NCBI GenBank assembly: GCA_025435555.1
Contig: JAIWWG010000018.1
Location: 310,001 to 374,000, forward strand
Direction of reading: 5' to 3'
DNA length: 64,000 nucleotides
Source of the DNA: Chytriomyces cf. hyalinus JEL632
Taxonomy: Eukaryota > Chytridiomycota > Chytridiomycetes > Chytridiales > Chytriomycetaceae
Numbering within the stretch: the stretch's first letter is position 1; every line of letters starts with the position of its first letter. This document shows positions 1-11,853 of this stretch, one piece after another. Both the position numbers and the translations under genes were made by a program. The notes under the pieces are model-generated. The model had not been told where the DNA came from. It did no database searches and was given only the letters and a program-made list of their open reading frames with translations.

Positions 1-2526
1 CGCGCGCGTTGAATACGTGCTGGCATCAGTCCATAGGTCCCGCGAAACGGTCAGTATACGCGCTTTAGAAGATAATGCATCCCAAGTTTCGCCGTGGTAG
101 TGGTTTTTGTGTTTCAAACTGTCCCATTTGCTTTTCGACATTTTTTTGCCGCTATTGCCGCCATTAAGACTTGGCTGCGGTGTGCTACTGCGAGGTGCGA
201 CGTATTCTGAAGCAGGCACTTCAAGAAATGCGTCTGCAACGGCAGCAATCCCTGCAGCAGCTTCTGCGTCGAAACCGTACCATCGAAGTTGATCCAAAGG
301 GGAACTATCTGGCAAATTTTCAGGCCTGACAATGGAGCCTCGCGGGAGAACCAATAATTTCTGAATGCCAAATCAAATCCGAGGTCAGGTTCTTTAAATT
401 GGGCAAAAAATCAAACTAAAATTCCACGTGAAGGACTCACCCCAGCATTCAAAGCCTGACGAACTCGAATCAATTTAATATCATGTCCCATGCGCAGCAA
501 CCTTGCGCTCACAGGCTTTAAAGCAGCGGCATAATTCCCCGTTTCGGCAATTAAGCCCATCCCACGACCTTGCTTGACGAGATATTTTCCGTTTTCGAGT
601 TTCGATGTAATGTATGCAGGCCAGTACATATATGTGTCTTCGTCATCGTCGCCGTCGTCATTGACGACCGAAGTGCCTGTGTCAGAGGTGGCATTGAACG
701 ACCCGGTTGAAGATCTTGAGCTGCGCCGGTGTGCCTGATCGGCTCTGGGGCGGTAAGTTCGTTTTGGTTTGACTTTGTGGACGAATTGACAGAATCTAAT
801 TTTCGTTTCAAGGAACAGAACACGTTTAAGAATATCGCCCAGATGGCTGATATGGTTCCTATAAAGTACTCAACTCGACAGCATCTCCCGATATATATTC
901 AGGACTGACTTTTGGCAGCTCTGTCCGCTTGCGAATCAAAAAGTCTTCAACCCATTCTTCATCTTCACCCACAATAGTTGGCATGACGGGTCCATTTCGC
1001 GTTTTAGAATAAGATACGCGCGATTGAAACAACACGCGAATTCGGCGTCCTGAACTGCCTTCCATGGGCGCGGGAAGGATTTCGAGAACAGTCACGGGAA
1101 CCCAGTGCAACCCACCCGCAACAAAATGGTTGCGGTTGTTTTTCCGCCAGCGCAGGACTTCGACCTTGTCGCCAACAGAAACATTGACAATGGCCATGGT
1201 GTCAATGAACCCGTTGGCAAATTTGTTTTTCGAAAAGAGGGCCAGTTTGAGTGGAACTCCGTCTTGATCAATTGGAACATCTACAGGTTCATCACTTTCT
1301 TCTTCTTCTTCAGTAGGGGTTAAAAGTTGCTCTATTGCTGATATGGTGCCTTGTTCTTCGTCCTGCGCGGATTCTTGCAGGGATTGACGGGAAGAAATCA
1401 CGCGATCAAGCGCAGTCACGAGGTCTTCAAGGCGGTCGTGGATATGTTTCTCGTTTGTCGCGTCAATATAAGTTTGATCCCCAAACATGAGGCCCACCTG
1501 ATAAATATTCATCAGTGAATGGGATTAAACTTGGCACCAGCGTCATCATACTTTGGTCATTTGCCATTTGAACCCAGACCCAACCACAAGCGGTATGAAC
1601 GGAATCTTCCTGTAAATGGAGCACACAAATTAGAAATGAACAGTGTGGCCAAGTTTGTTTTCGACTCACATGACATTCAAGCCGAAGTTCAACTCGCGCA
1701 CGCAGTTCTTGCTGGCAGCATATTCGTCAGAGACGCAGACAACCATCACATCGCTCGACATTAAACCATTTGCAATCTGCTCAAACAAGTCGTCGCCAGA
1801 GTTGATTTTTTCAGTGTCGATCCAGACATCTGAGAAGCCCTCGGACAGGAGATAGTTGCGCACATGGCGTGGGTCGCATGAACCGGATCTTTCAGCGCCG
1901 GATGCCGCAGCGCTGTTTGCCCAGCAGTAGGATAAGAAGACTGTCAAAGACGATCGATCTGGCGTGTCGTCACGGTTGAAAGCAACGGCGGAATGATTGA
2001 AAGCAGTAGGCGGCATGAGAGAATCGTGGTTGAAAGGGATCATTGAGTCCTTTGGAGCCATAAGAAGGGGCGTGGGTGTGGGTGTGTGATCGTGATCCAG
2101 GATGGAATCAAAAAAGGAATGCGTCACTACCCGGCGCATGGCCACACGTGACTCGTGCTCAGACAGAGCCAGAATGTGCTGGTTGTTTTCTGTCGCAATT
2201 GCGACTGCCACAGTCAGATCAAAGACGTGTCCGTCGTTTGTGCGCAGCGCCACGACTTGGTGATGATCGAATCCATGTGCGCCAAGCACAGCATTCGTAG
2301 CTGTGAGCACGTGGCTCATGGTGCCCTTCTTGGGAACCACAACAACGAAGCCGGACACGGATGTTGACACGTGCAGACAATGGGACTCTGCTTCTGATGA
2401 CGATTGCGACTGGGCCCGAGACTGCTTCTGTAACTGCGTTTGAGTGTGTGTGTCTCCCATAGACATCCGTCGAGTGTCGCCTTCGAGTGGCAGTGAGCGG
2501 CGTGTCTGTTGCTTAAGCCAATCCAT
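1..2526 (-). CDS. TIR-domain protein with Tudor/SH3-like modules (3' end off window)
   Basis: The start is the ATG at 2526. Exon 1 (2526-1670) encodes a low-complexity N-terminus, then a TIR fold: strand 'SLTVFLSYCWANS', 'FSDVWIDTEKINSGDDL', and 'VSDEYAASKNCVREL', whose Cys-x-x-Glu-Leu is where TIR NADases carry their catalytic Glu. Removing introns 1669-1610 and 1551-1498 joins 'KIPFIPLVVGSGFKW' and 'VGLMFGDQTYIDA', completing the TIR domain at about residues 205-325. Downstream, 'VGDKVEVLRWR' and 'DEEWVEDFLIRKR' resemble Tudor/Agenet/SH3 barrels, and a later exon (about 740-436, 'YWPAYITSKLENGKYLV') looks like another. The join near 860 is unresolved because TAG at 859-861 either ends the protein or lies in an intron. 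Exon sequence resumes below about 352 and runs off the edge. TIR domains signal by assembly or NAD cleavage; enzymatic activity here is inferred. Confidence 0.72.
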
Positions 2527-2535
2527 TTGCACTTA

Positions 2536-2571
2536 AAATATTTATTTCCAAATATTTGGAAATAAATATTT
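2536..2571. repeat. 36-bp perfect palindrome upstream of the TIR gene
   Basis: The 36 bases are perfectly self-complementary, centred on CCAAATATTTGG, with AAATATTTATTT arms. It begins 10 bp upstream of the ATG at 2526, so it sits in the TIR gene's 5' leader or core promoter, facing the 3' end of CWC27. It could be a dimeric DNA-binding site, or a hairpin if transcribed. Confidence 0.85.
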
Positions 2572-2619
2572 ACGCACAGGGGGACTTGGAAAATCCTTAA
2601 ACAGCATCAAAGTCGCTGT

Positions 2620-4739
2620 TTATTCAGACCTTGAATCCCTCCCCCTCTCCTTTCGATCATCGCTGCGCCTCTCTCGATCTCTTCCGTCCAGGCTATTCCT
2701 TCCAACATCACGTTGCTGGAACCCTCGTCCGCCGCTTGAATCTTTGACCCGCTTCTTCTCATCCAATGCTTGCGGATTTCGCGGATCTGCAAGATGTCGT
2801 CAGCTTATTCGATTAGCTTGGTCCAATTCAGGAAATGTTTACCAAAGAAGCTGTAATCGTCTACTGTTGGCTCGTACACATTTGCTGCGTCTTTCTTGAA
2901 ATGCAAATCATGTGCAAACCAGCTTACCAGCAGGGAAAAAGAAGGTGATGAAATGGGAGCCATAAAATCAATTACCAACTACAGAGAACTAACCCGCTGT
3001 CATCATCGTCCGCATCATCATCCCCCCCATGTTTCACACAGGAACGGCATCCTGCAAGTCCATGCAAGCGGCACACTTTTTCCTCTTTCAAATTTTCCGG
3101 TTTTGATTTTGATACACTTTCGTCCGGATTCAGAATCTTGTCCTTGAATGCCGCCAAATTTCGGAGAATATCTTTATCCTCGCCAGACGATTTAAGCCTT
3201 TTCCCCATCAGCGCCTTCCCTTTGTATTTGTTCCGCATTGCTTCGAGAGGGTTCATTTTTTGGGTCGACTTGTCTGTGGACGCTTCAGTTGCGCGCGCCG
3301 CCCGTTTTGCAGATTCCATTTGGCGAAGTTCGTTTTGAAGTTTGGCGACTTCGGAGCGGACAGCGGATCTGTGTTTCGAATTTGAATCCGTATCTTAAAT
3401 AAGTTGAAAACATTTTCAGAGTGGAAGGCACTCACACTTTGGATGAAGGCGCATTGCTGCTTTGTTTCGCATTGGGTAAAGCCTTTGACTGCTCCATTTC
3501 GTCGTCACTGCTGTCCTCCTCAGACTCGGATTCTTCTTTTTCGTTGTGCATGTTGCGCTTTTTCAAAGCAGGCGTTACTTCCTCCTGACTGGACGCTGCA
3601 GGAACAGATATACTACTTTTCGCGGTAGGATCTAGTCCCTCTTTACTCAGCCGCTGGTCCCCAGTCAACAAGTCATGACTACTCGCGATTTTTCGCTTAT
3701 TCGGCGCAATGGCTTTCATTGAAATTTCCTCAGTTTCAGCTTCATCGCCGAATGATAGTAAGTTCAAATTCCTGGGGTAAGTTTCTTATCAGTATTCGAG
3801 TTCCGACATCACAAGAGCAGCTCGGCGCACTCACTTTTTGCCTTTGATCTTTCGAGAGTTCGTGTCTTTCGCAGTTAGCCTGCGTTCCTCGGCCTCATGG
3901 TCTGCTTTCCGTTCAAGTGCAGTAGTGCGCGGTTCAATATCATCGAATGGGTTTGACAGTACTTCAACTGAATTGATTTTGATGGGGTATAATGGCCGCT
4001 CGTCCTCCCCAACTTCGGCTTCACCAATTTCGAGAAGATTGTAGATGGTGTCTCCAACAACCTTTAAGAAGGAAAGACTTTATGAAATGTCAAATCAAGC
4101 TGCAATATATCGATGTAACCTTTCCAAAAATAGTGTTCTTCCTGTCGAGTTCTGGGGTTTTGTCGAGAGTGAAAAAAAACTGCGAGTTGTTGCAGTTGCG
4201 AGTTGTGTTTGCCATTGCAAGGAGGCCTCTGTGTGAGAAACGCAGACGCGTGTGTATTTCGTCCGGAAATGGTTCGCTGTAAATGGATTCGCCGCCAGTT
4301 CCGGTTCCTGGAAAGAGTGTCTGAGTCATCGTTTCAACGGACGCTCGCAGCGCACGCACCCGTTGGATCTCCGCCTTGAACAATGAACCCTTTTACAAGT
4401 CGATGGAATTGAGTCTCATCATAGTATCCCTCCAGGCTGTATTTTGTTGTTGCTTTGAGTTTTCGTCGTTTCTATCGTCATTCAACTCACCACAGCTGAA
4501 CAAAGTTTCGCACTGCTTTCGGAGCTTCTTTTGGCCAAAGCTGTGTTTAATGCGTCAGAGACTTCCTGCTTTTTTGCAAATGGCCATTCGAGGTTCAGTC
4601 ACCTCTATTTCGAGGTCACCCATTGTTGTCTTGAGCACGACTTTGCCCTAAAACAAGACTTCGGGGATAAGCTGGAACAGGGGTTAATGCAGGGTGAATC
4701 CACCTTCGTTGGTGGCTCTGTTGCGTACGCGTAACTCAT
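2620..4739 (-). CDS. CWC27: Spliceosome-associated cyclophilin CWC27
   Basis: This is a multi-exon orthologue of CWC27, a peptidyl-prolyl isomerase-fold subunit of the activated spliceosome (nucleus). After splicing the N-terminus reads MSYAYATEPPTK then 'GKVVLKTTMGDLEIE', followed by 'LWPKEAPKAVRNFVQL', 'FHRLVKGFIVQGGDPTG', 'GTGGESIYSEPFPDE', 'NNSQFFFTLDKTPELDRKN' and 'TIFGKV'. Glu before Leu-Asp replaces the Trp of active cyclophilins, as in other CWC27 proteins, so catalysis is doubtful. An acidic/basic linker (exon 3767-3432) leads to the C-terminus: 'CRLHGLAGCRSC', then 'GWFAHDLHFKKDAANVYEP', then 'DPRNPQALDEKKR', with TAA at 2622-2620. At least eight introns, mostly short. The promoter lies in the 48-bp gap to the kinase gene upstream, which is on the same strand. 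Confidence 0.9.
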
Positions 4740-4787
4740 CGTAGTTTATTTTTACGCAAATCCAGCATTTTTATGGCTCAAATATTT

Positions 4788-6828
4788 TTAAAAAGGTGAA
4801 GGACTGTTGACAACCTTGACGACCACTTCTGCTGGCTCCACGCTTGATCGGTCATCAGTCGTAACCCGTACAATCACATGATGGTCTTCAGAGTCGCCTT
4901 CGATGCCTCCAAACATCTCCTGCTTCCTTTCCGTTTGCAGTTCAAAATCCTTACCTCGCTTGTCCTTTGAAGCGGATGGACGTAGCAAATCGGATAATCG
5001 TAGCCAGCCTTCGACAGGTGGCTCTCGATCCAACGTGATGCTTTCCAGATCAAATTCTGTGGCTGCTGTGTCGTACTCCTGTTCATCCTTGTACTTTGCA
5101 AGTAGCGCGGCAATTGATTTTGCGCGTTTGGCTTCCACAGGAACTGGCTGGTGCAGGCCCTTGGATTTGTGCTTGGACATATGGCCGCTGGGTGGGTCCA
5201 CTTCGCTTGGCAACTCCTCGTTGCTTGGGGAGTTGTCGAGAATGTGTGACTCCGCCGTGTCCATGCGCGTATTGGCAATCACACCTGTAACCTTCTGCGC
5301 CCTGTCTTTGGTATGAACACTGCTCTTTTCTGCAGTCTCACTCCGGACACGGCTGTCAACGCTGAAATAGCTTCTCCCGCTGCGACTTCCGGTGGAGTTG
5401 TCACTTGTTCCTTCAGAAGTGTCTCCATCGTTCGATTCGCCTTCCGCGTCACCAACAGTCACGTCATCTCGTGGGCCAGTCGATTCATCTTCACCCTCTG
5501 CCTCGTCATCTTCTTGGAACCACTCTAAATCCAGGAATTTAGCAGCAGTAATACGGGTTTCTGGGTTCGGATTCAGGCACGCCTCTACAGCTTGCTGTGC
5601 ATTAGCTGGCACCTTGGACCAGATGCTGGGCGGGTAACTGACAACAACGTCCAGTTTGGATTGAGGCACGATCCCGAGCTCAAACGGTGGAGCCCCCGTC
5701 AAAAGAATATATAGAAGACATCCAAATGCCCACATGTCGACTGCAGATGTGTATTTACACTTTTTGTAATTTTTGTTCAGTCGCAAACGTCTTGGTTTTT
5801 CGTCCGAAAATATATCAACAAGTCACCTCGTGCAGACCAATGAAAAGGATCTCCGGCGCCATATACCCCAATGTCCCACACGGAGTCGTCGCGCGGCCTG
5901 ACTTTGCATACGTGCTCAGCCCAAAGTCAATCAACTTCACCTCCGTCCAATTCTCATGGTTGTCGGACTCGTCGTCTCCTTCACTGGCCTTGGGGAACCG
6001 GATCCCAATGTTTTCAGGTTTGATGTCACGATGGATCTGTTTGACAAAGGATGGTGTGTATTATGTAAATCATTCATAAACTGTGACGGTAATCAGTCAA
6101 ACTGACCACTCGCCGTGCATGCAAGTATCGGAGACCGAGCGCCACCTGGGCAGCAATAATGCGCACTTGGTCGGAAATCAGAGCACCCGTTTGTTTGACG
6201 AGGTCAAAAAGGTCACCGTCCTTCATATACTCAAGCACTGGAAGGAAAGCAGTCAACACCACGAGAAGAGGGGGGGAGGTTAGGATTCAAAATGCAGTTA
6301 CCAAAGACATAGCAGGTCTCTGTTTCGTGAAAGTCCTGCAGCTTGATAATGTTTGGGTGGCTTAGTTTCTTCAAGAGTCCCGTTTCGCGAAGCACGCGCC
6401 ATTTCTCTGCGTCAGTCAGGGATCCTTTGTTGATGACTTTGAGGGCAACTTGAGTGTCCAGGATCTGATCGTATGCCAGAATCACTTCGCTATTGGACAT
6501 TCTGTGGCAATGTTGAAAGGTGGGAGTGGTTTAGATTTCCTGGATCCTGGATGCCAATGCAGATGCTAGGGAGTGGGGATGTGAGGATGACAAGGGGAAC
6601 GTCAACTAACGAGGGCCGAATGGTCGAGAGCAGCTTGTATCTATGCTTGAGCATGTCGGATAGCTGCAGGAAGATTGCCGTACTTCCGCCTCCTTTCTGT
6701 GCGCGCTCTTTGGAAAGACGCGCCACTTCTCTCGCAGCCATTTCGGCCACGGTCAAGTTCGAGTTTGAAAACGTTGACGAACTTTCCGACGTGTCGGTGC
6801 TTTCGCTGGTGCTGACGACACCACTCAT
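4788..6828 (-). CDS. Ser/Thr protein kinase with degenerate glycine loop
   Basis: Spliced exons give a complete CAMK-like kinase fold: ATP lysine 'QVALKVI', helix-C Glu in '[17 protein letters not shown]', hinge '[13 protein letters not shown]', catalytic loop 'HRDIKPEN', 'IDFGLS', '[10 protein letters not shown]', and '[18 protein letters not shown]'. The N-terminal about 60 residues are Ser-rich. The glycine-rich loop is not canonical: where G-x-G-x-x-G is expected the spliced sequence reads [17 protein letters not shown]. The C-terminal about 230 residues are acidic and Ser-rich with no recognised domain. Introns interrupt the kinase core, for example the one between 'STIRPS' and 'MSNSEV', and the one before '[13 protein letters not shown]'. 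ATG at 6828; TAA at 4788. Substrates and pathway are unknown. Confidence 0.82.
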
Positions 6829-7007
6829 GCTGGTATCCAGAGAGTTGGTTTTGGAAATCCCGATTTTTTGGTTGTGTTTTTGGTGTTTTTAGAACCACCC
6901 AACTTGTGCGGCCGGAAAACTGTTCAAGATAAAATCGGTCGAAGAAATGAATTCTGATTGGTTGAAAGCGAAAGAGGAAATGTCCTCATAGACAACAAGG
7001 GCCCGTT

Positions 7008-8588
7008 TCAAATCGACCACGCAAACGTGACATTCACACTCCCCTTCCCACAAACCGCGTGGCACCCATCCAAAATGGCAAAAAACACTTCCTGCTTTCC
7101 TGCAAAAAAGTCGCTGCCTTCTTCAAACCCAAGAACGCGCAACGCTCTTTGCCGGATCGACAGTTTATCCCCTGACGACCACATCCCATACACCTCCACT
7201 CGATTCAACTTTTCATTCGGTGACGGCAGAGCAGGCGCCAAAGAAGTCACGTCGTCCAGCAACGAGTCCTCATCCTTCGAAAAGATTGAAAGACTGGCAA
7301 GTTGAAAGCGGCCCTTTCCAAACCGCGTGGTAGCCATGGAGACGGATCCAATTGATCCCCGCCTTGATCGTGAGTACATGCTTTTCGCACGGTATGTTTT
7401 GTAGCTCTCAATCAAAAAGTCCATGTCGCCGCCGGCACCGTTGCTGCCATGGTAATCGCTCAAACTCGATGTTGCAGCAAAGTTTCGGAAATCATCTTCT
7501 TCTTCGAAATCAAAATAGGCTTCCAGGGTCGTGAAATATTCGAAGCCTTGCAATTTTGGGCATGCGGAGAGAATCTGCTGCATCCTGTCAGGATCGATCC
7601 CATCGGTTCCGCTGCGAGAGCCTGAATGGTCAATGGCCAAAACTTCAAGATTTTTGAGGCAGCGCAGTGTTTCGAGAAAGTCGCCGAATCCTTCCGTGTC
7701 CAAAGCTTCGTTGAAACACGTCACCGAGAGTCGCTTGATGCGATCCCCAAACAGACTCACGCTGTTTTTAAACTCAGCAACGTCCATGCAATCCGTGTCC
7801 AACTCGAGCGAGCTCAGATTTTTCCAACCCTTCGCCATGTATTTGATTGCGTTTGCTGACAAGCCACAGCACTCTTCGTCCACAAACGATTCCACGGCCG
7901 GACAACTCGTTGTCAGGAGCAAGATGTTGGAATCGCCGACATACGCGCTGTCCGAGTCCCCCGAGAGAACAATCTTGGAAATGGCGGGGCAGTATTTCGC
8001 AACAGACGCCAGCAAAATGTGAATATCGCCAAACAGCGACTCGTGCAGTCCCGTTGTGGACACCATCAATGATGATGGCACCGGCAGTCTGAATTGAAGC
8101 GGGATCGTGTCCGAGGCCGTTCGATGCACGGCATCGTCAATGCGGAGCTCCCTTAAATTCGACCCAATTTGCGCGAGAAGTCGCTCGGTGCTTTCGAAAA
8201 AGGCGTCCGCTCCTTCGACGGTGCTCGATGTGAAGGATATACTGAATGCATGTGTTAACAACAGCGTAGTTAATGAATCAGACACAAGATATACCTCTCG
8301 AACGAAATAGATCGAATGTGTTTCGCATGCTGTAAAACAACGTTTTCGATAAACAGTGCCGCCGAAGAGACTCTTCCGCTGACAGACACGTGCGTCCAGA
8401 GCATTGGATCGTGGACAATGCGTGCGTGCCTGCGACTCAGCATCCCGCACTTGGCAATGAATCTGGGAGAGGATCTCAGTGTTTTGACACGCTCTCCACC
8501 ATTCTCAAACAGCTAAAACCAACCTCGAATCGCAATACCGAAACGCAGCGAGGATGCAATGGTCTGGAAGGTCGTCAAACGTTGGCAT
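7008..8588 (-). CDS. F-box protein with leucine-rich-like C-terminus
   Basis: Three exons (8588-8524, 8462-8295, 8241-7008) give 488 aa in one frame. The N-terminal F-box reads 'FDDLPDHCILAAFRYCDSR', then 'FIAKCGMLSRRHARIVHDP' and 'MLWTHVSV' across the first intron. The remainder has irregular leucine-rich-type repeats ('CPAISKIVLSG', 'WKNLSSLELD', 'LKNLEVLAIDHSG', 'CPKLQGFEYF') and a Ser/Arg-rich loop. F-box proteins recruit substrates to SCF ubiquitin ligases through SKP1; the LRR-like region would choose the substrate. The longer open frame 5' of 8462 is intronic. An open stretch upstream of the ATG at 8588 is probably 5' UTR. Confidence 0.78.
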
Positions 8589-8962
8589 CACAAATTTTAT
8601 TTCCCTTCGAAACAAGATATTTAAAACCAACCTGCCATTTCCTTCACATGTCTTCGCTCTTGAATGAGCTCGCGATTCAGACTGGGCATTGGCTGCAATG
8701 CCCCCTTCAAACATGGCCTTCACGTGAGTGGGGTCTCTCCGCCTTTCTTAAAGCTCGTGGTTTTACCAACGCTTCGCCCATTTCAACAACGCACCCACCC
8801 TATCTTCTTACCATCCCATTTATTCTCGAAAACTCAAATAAACCAGCAATCGGGCCATCGTAACGGTCATTTTCAAAGGTGCAAAATTGAACGAAAAAAA
8901 CATAGAACACGTCCGAAAAGAGACGCAGACGGACAACATCCCATTCTCCTTGTTAGCACATA
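8589..8962. other. Intergenic, F-box promoter and MATH-BTB 3' flank
   Basis: This holds the upstream region of the F-box gene and the 3' flank of the MATH-BTB gene. I see no coding exon, tRNA or repeat. Confidence 0.5.
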
Positions 8963-11164
8963 CTACAATGCCAAATCTTCAATGGCATCCAGCTCATCAG
9001 CAAGTGTTCCAGATGGGACAGTTCCAGAATCAGGTACCGCACACTTGTCCATGGCGGAAACAGAATCCGTTGAGACATCCGCCCCTTCACAAACACTCTT
9101 GTCTAAGCGGTCATCCGTAACGATCGGTGTATTCGCGAGCGTCTCAGCCGAATCCAAAATGTCTGCATCTCCAAAAGGGTGTAACAAGTCATCTACACCA
9201 CCGCTTTCTTCAGGCAAAACCGTCATTGTTTCAAAGTTCCACGCGGTAAACTGCATCAATATTTGTGTCCAAATGCCGCTCCGAATGGCATCCTCATATT
9301 CCCAGTATGAACGCACGACACGCACGAACTCGGTGCTTTTTCGGACAAGGTTGAAGTTTCGCACAAAGTACTCTTGCGCCAAACTAATGAGCACATCATA
9401 TTGGTACGCATAGCCAAATAGGAAGTGGGATATGGTCTCTGGGGACATTTGTTGCGAAATTCGACTGAGCACAAGGGCCGAGAGATCGGTGATCTGATAC
9501 TTGTCAGCGCAAATATATAAGAGACCCAACTCCGTCAGGCTTGCACGTGGATCCAACTCCGAAACATACTAAAAAATACATAAACAGAAGTAAGTATGGA
9601 GAGGACCGCATCAACTCACTCACGAGGTAGGTCAGCATCGCAAGAAACGTCGCGTGTGGAAAGTCATCAACACGGACCACTGACACTCCGTCTTGATCCT
9701 CCACCCCACCTTCACTCCAGGCCCCGCTAAACATGCTTCTGAAGAAGTCCGATAATGAAGACAAGAGGCATTTTTGCCCATACACAACTTTTCCTTCCAC
9801 CACAAATCGCACATCGGACACAGAAGGCGTGGAAAGAAGCTGTCTAATCGCAACCGAATGAACAGGACCCATAACTGCCGGAGCAGACAGTGCGTCTTTT
9901 TCGGACGAATCCCACGTTTCACCATCATCCGTTACTGCAGCTGTGGTCTTCAACCGCCGCAAAACTGCCAAAAGCCGCTTCGATTTCACGCATTGCTCTT
10001 CTCGGTTGCCCGGTCCTTCAAATGTGGAAATCAAGCTTTGGAACGCGCTTGTCTCTCTCACTGCTCCAAACTGCTCACAGATCACAAACGCAATTATTTC
10101 CTGGAGACAGTCACTTTCGTGTCCGAACATCAGCAACATGTCAACAGCATTTTCTGCGGCAATCAGTGAGTCGAAACGCCGCAAGCAAACGCGGAGTAAT
10201 TTTTGTTCTGCCCCAAACGACTCTGCCAAGATACACACTTGTCCAAGCAAACGTGCATCCGACGCCGTCTCTTTGGATTCAAGAAGTGGGAGTTGTCCTG
10301 AATACAGAAACGCGAGAAATGAATGCAGGGCAGTGTAGCTTGTGTTGGGAATACATTCAAAGGGATGAATTGTGCAAGCGGGTTGCTGCTCATGCTGCGG
10401 ACTTCCAGCATTGAGCGGCGAATCTTGACGGACATCAGGTGGAAGCTTCCATGCGGATACTTTTGCAGCAATAAAGTGTTTTTGAACGTGGATAGGTTTC
10501 CCGTCGGCAATGAAAGCGAAATCCGAGAAAGCGGCGTTGTCAAACACATTTCCCATGGCTGGGTCATAATGCGCAGCTGGGAAGAGGGGATACAGTGCTT
10601 GTGAGTTCGGATTCGGAACCGAAACGGATGTTTGCGCTGTTGCAGATCTTTCCAAGACAGGGGTCGGTCCATCATCAAACTCAATGCAAATGGTCAAGGT
10701 ATCATTCGTCAGTTTCAGCGACTGAGCAGCAGGCACTTGCAGTGGAAAATCGAACCAGCCATTCGAGCTCTTGGCGAAAAACAACGTTGTGAATGTGGTG
10801 TATCATGAACACGACGCAATTCACAAACCCGGATCCCTCACCAATGATCGTGACTTGAAAACTTGGCGAAAAAAGAAGCGGGCTCCGGTTCCGAGATGCT
10901 GACGGTAAAATGCACTTTGTTTTGTGATAGCCAAGCCAGGAATTCCGCCTCTGGTACGCCTGCTCTCTCTGCACTAATAGACACGTACACATTGATACCG
11001 TGTCTGGGCAAGAGAGGGTTTGGTCGAACAAAGACACTCCACTGGCGTCCACTGTCATCCAAGGCTTTCAGTTGCTTGCCGTTGAAAACTTCCACATTGA
11101 TCAATCCATCGTGCTCACCAGACAAGTAAAGACAATCCGTTGTACAATAGGTCCTTGCCTTCAT
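8963..11164 (-). CDS. MATH-BTB-BTB protein, copy A
   Basis: Exons 11164-10842, 10767-9624 and 9568-8963 make one frame of 690 aa. The N-terminus is MATH/TRAF-like: 'SGRQWSVFVRPNP', 'INVYVSISA', 'KVHFTVSISEPEPASFF', 'LKLTNDTLTICIEFDDG'. Two BTB/POZ domains follow: 'FSDFAFIADGKPIHVQKHF' with 'FLAFLYSGQLPLLE', and 'VSDVRFVVEGKVVYGQKCL' with 'FFRSMFSGAWSEGG'. MATH-BTB proteins are usually CUL3 ubiquitin-ligase adaptors. Intron 1 is odd: paralogues B and C read through Trp-Trp and splice after CACAG, whereas A has TGG-TGA and CACAAC. A donor at 10841 and an acceptor at 10768 restore the frame. The paralogues at 31.7 and 35.5 kb are damaged, so this is the best functional candidate. Confidence 0.75.
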
Positions 11165-11429
11165 GCGAATACCGCGAGAAATCCTCAATATGGAGGGACG
11201 CGCTTCGACATACTTGTTTGAGGTTGAACATGTTTTGCGAAGTTGTTGTTCAGCACAGTGTGAATGAACAAAATCTTTGTTCACGTTCCCACAAAAGATG
11301 TTACATGAACGTGAAGACCATTTCGTATACCTTCTGTCTAATTCTCAGTGAGTCAAAGGAGCTCAATGACTTGAACAATCGCGCTGTTCAACCGCGCTTT
11401 GAACAAGCTTTTGGCTGAAGCAAAAGCAA

Positions 11430-11502
11430 CGCCCAACGTGGGGGTCGAACCCACAGCCTTCAGATTAAGAGTCTGACGCTCTACCGATTGAGCTAGCCAG
11501 GC
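11430..11502 (-). tRNA. tRNA-Lys (CTT)
   Basis: On the minus strand a 73-nt cloverleaf starts GCCTGGC and pairs with GTTGGGC at the 3' end. It has A-box TGGCTAGCTCAATCGG, anticodon loop CTCTTAA (CTT) and B-box GGTTCGACCCC. A TTTT run downstream fits Pol III termination. No intron. Confidence 0.95.
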
Positions 11503-11853
11503 GCGTGATTCCATCACTTTTAACTACAATATCAACTTATTTTGTCTTTAAGTATGCAACTGTGGTGTCATTTCGAATGCGAGAATAAAGACAGAGTCGC
11601 TTTTCCGATGCCATCATTTGGAATAAGAATGGTGGAATGAGCTGGAGTGTATGATGAAAAGAAAGGGGGCAGAACTGCGTTAACTGGCTGCAAAGAAGCA
11701 AACGCTAACTTCTAAACGCTGCATATTCCGCTGTTTCAAACACAATCTGAATTACGGACAAAACTAGCCTCATAGAGAAATGATTCGGCATGGATGAGCC
11801 GCGTTTAAGAGGGCGTTGACACCCAAGAACATGAATAACCAGACTCATCTGAA
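11503..11853. other. Intergenic
   Basis: Divergent spacer between tRNA-Lys and the molybdopterin synthase gene. No convincing ORF, RNA gene or repeat. Confidence 0.5.

Noticed and set aside
2536-2571. Palindrome as a transposon footprint or terminal inverted repeat
   Set aside because: No target duplication or paired copy was seen nearby, so it is reported as a palindrome only.
7531-8022. 163-aa plus-strand ORF
   Set aside because: Antisense to the F-box/LRR exon, no domain; shadow.
8664-9413. 249-aa plus-strand ORF
   Set aside because: It lies opposite the last MATH-BTB exon and its codons are the reverse complement of conserved BTB sequence; a shadow.
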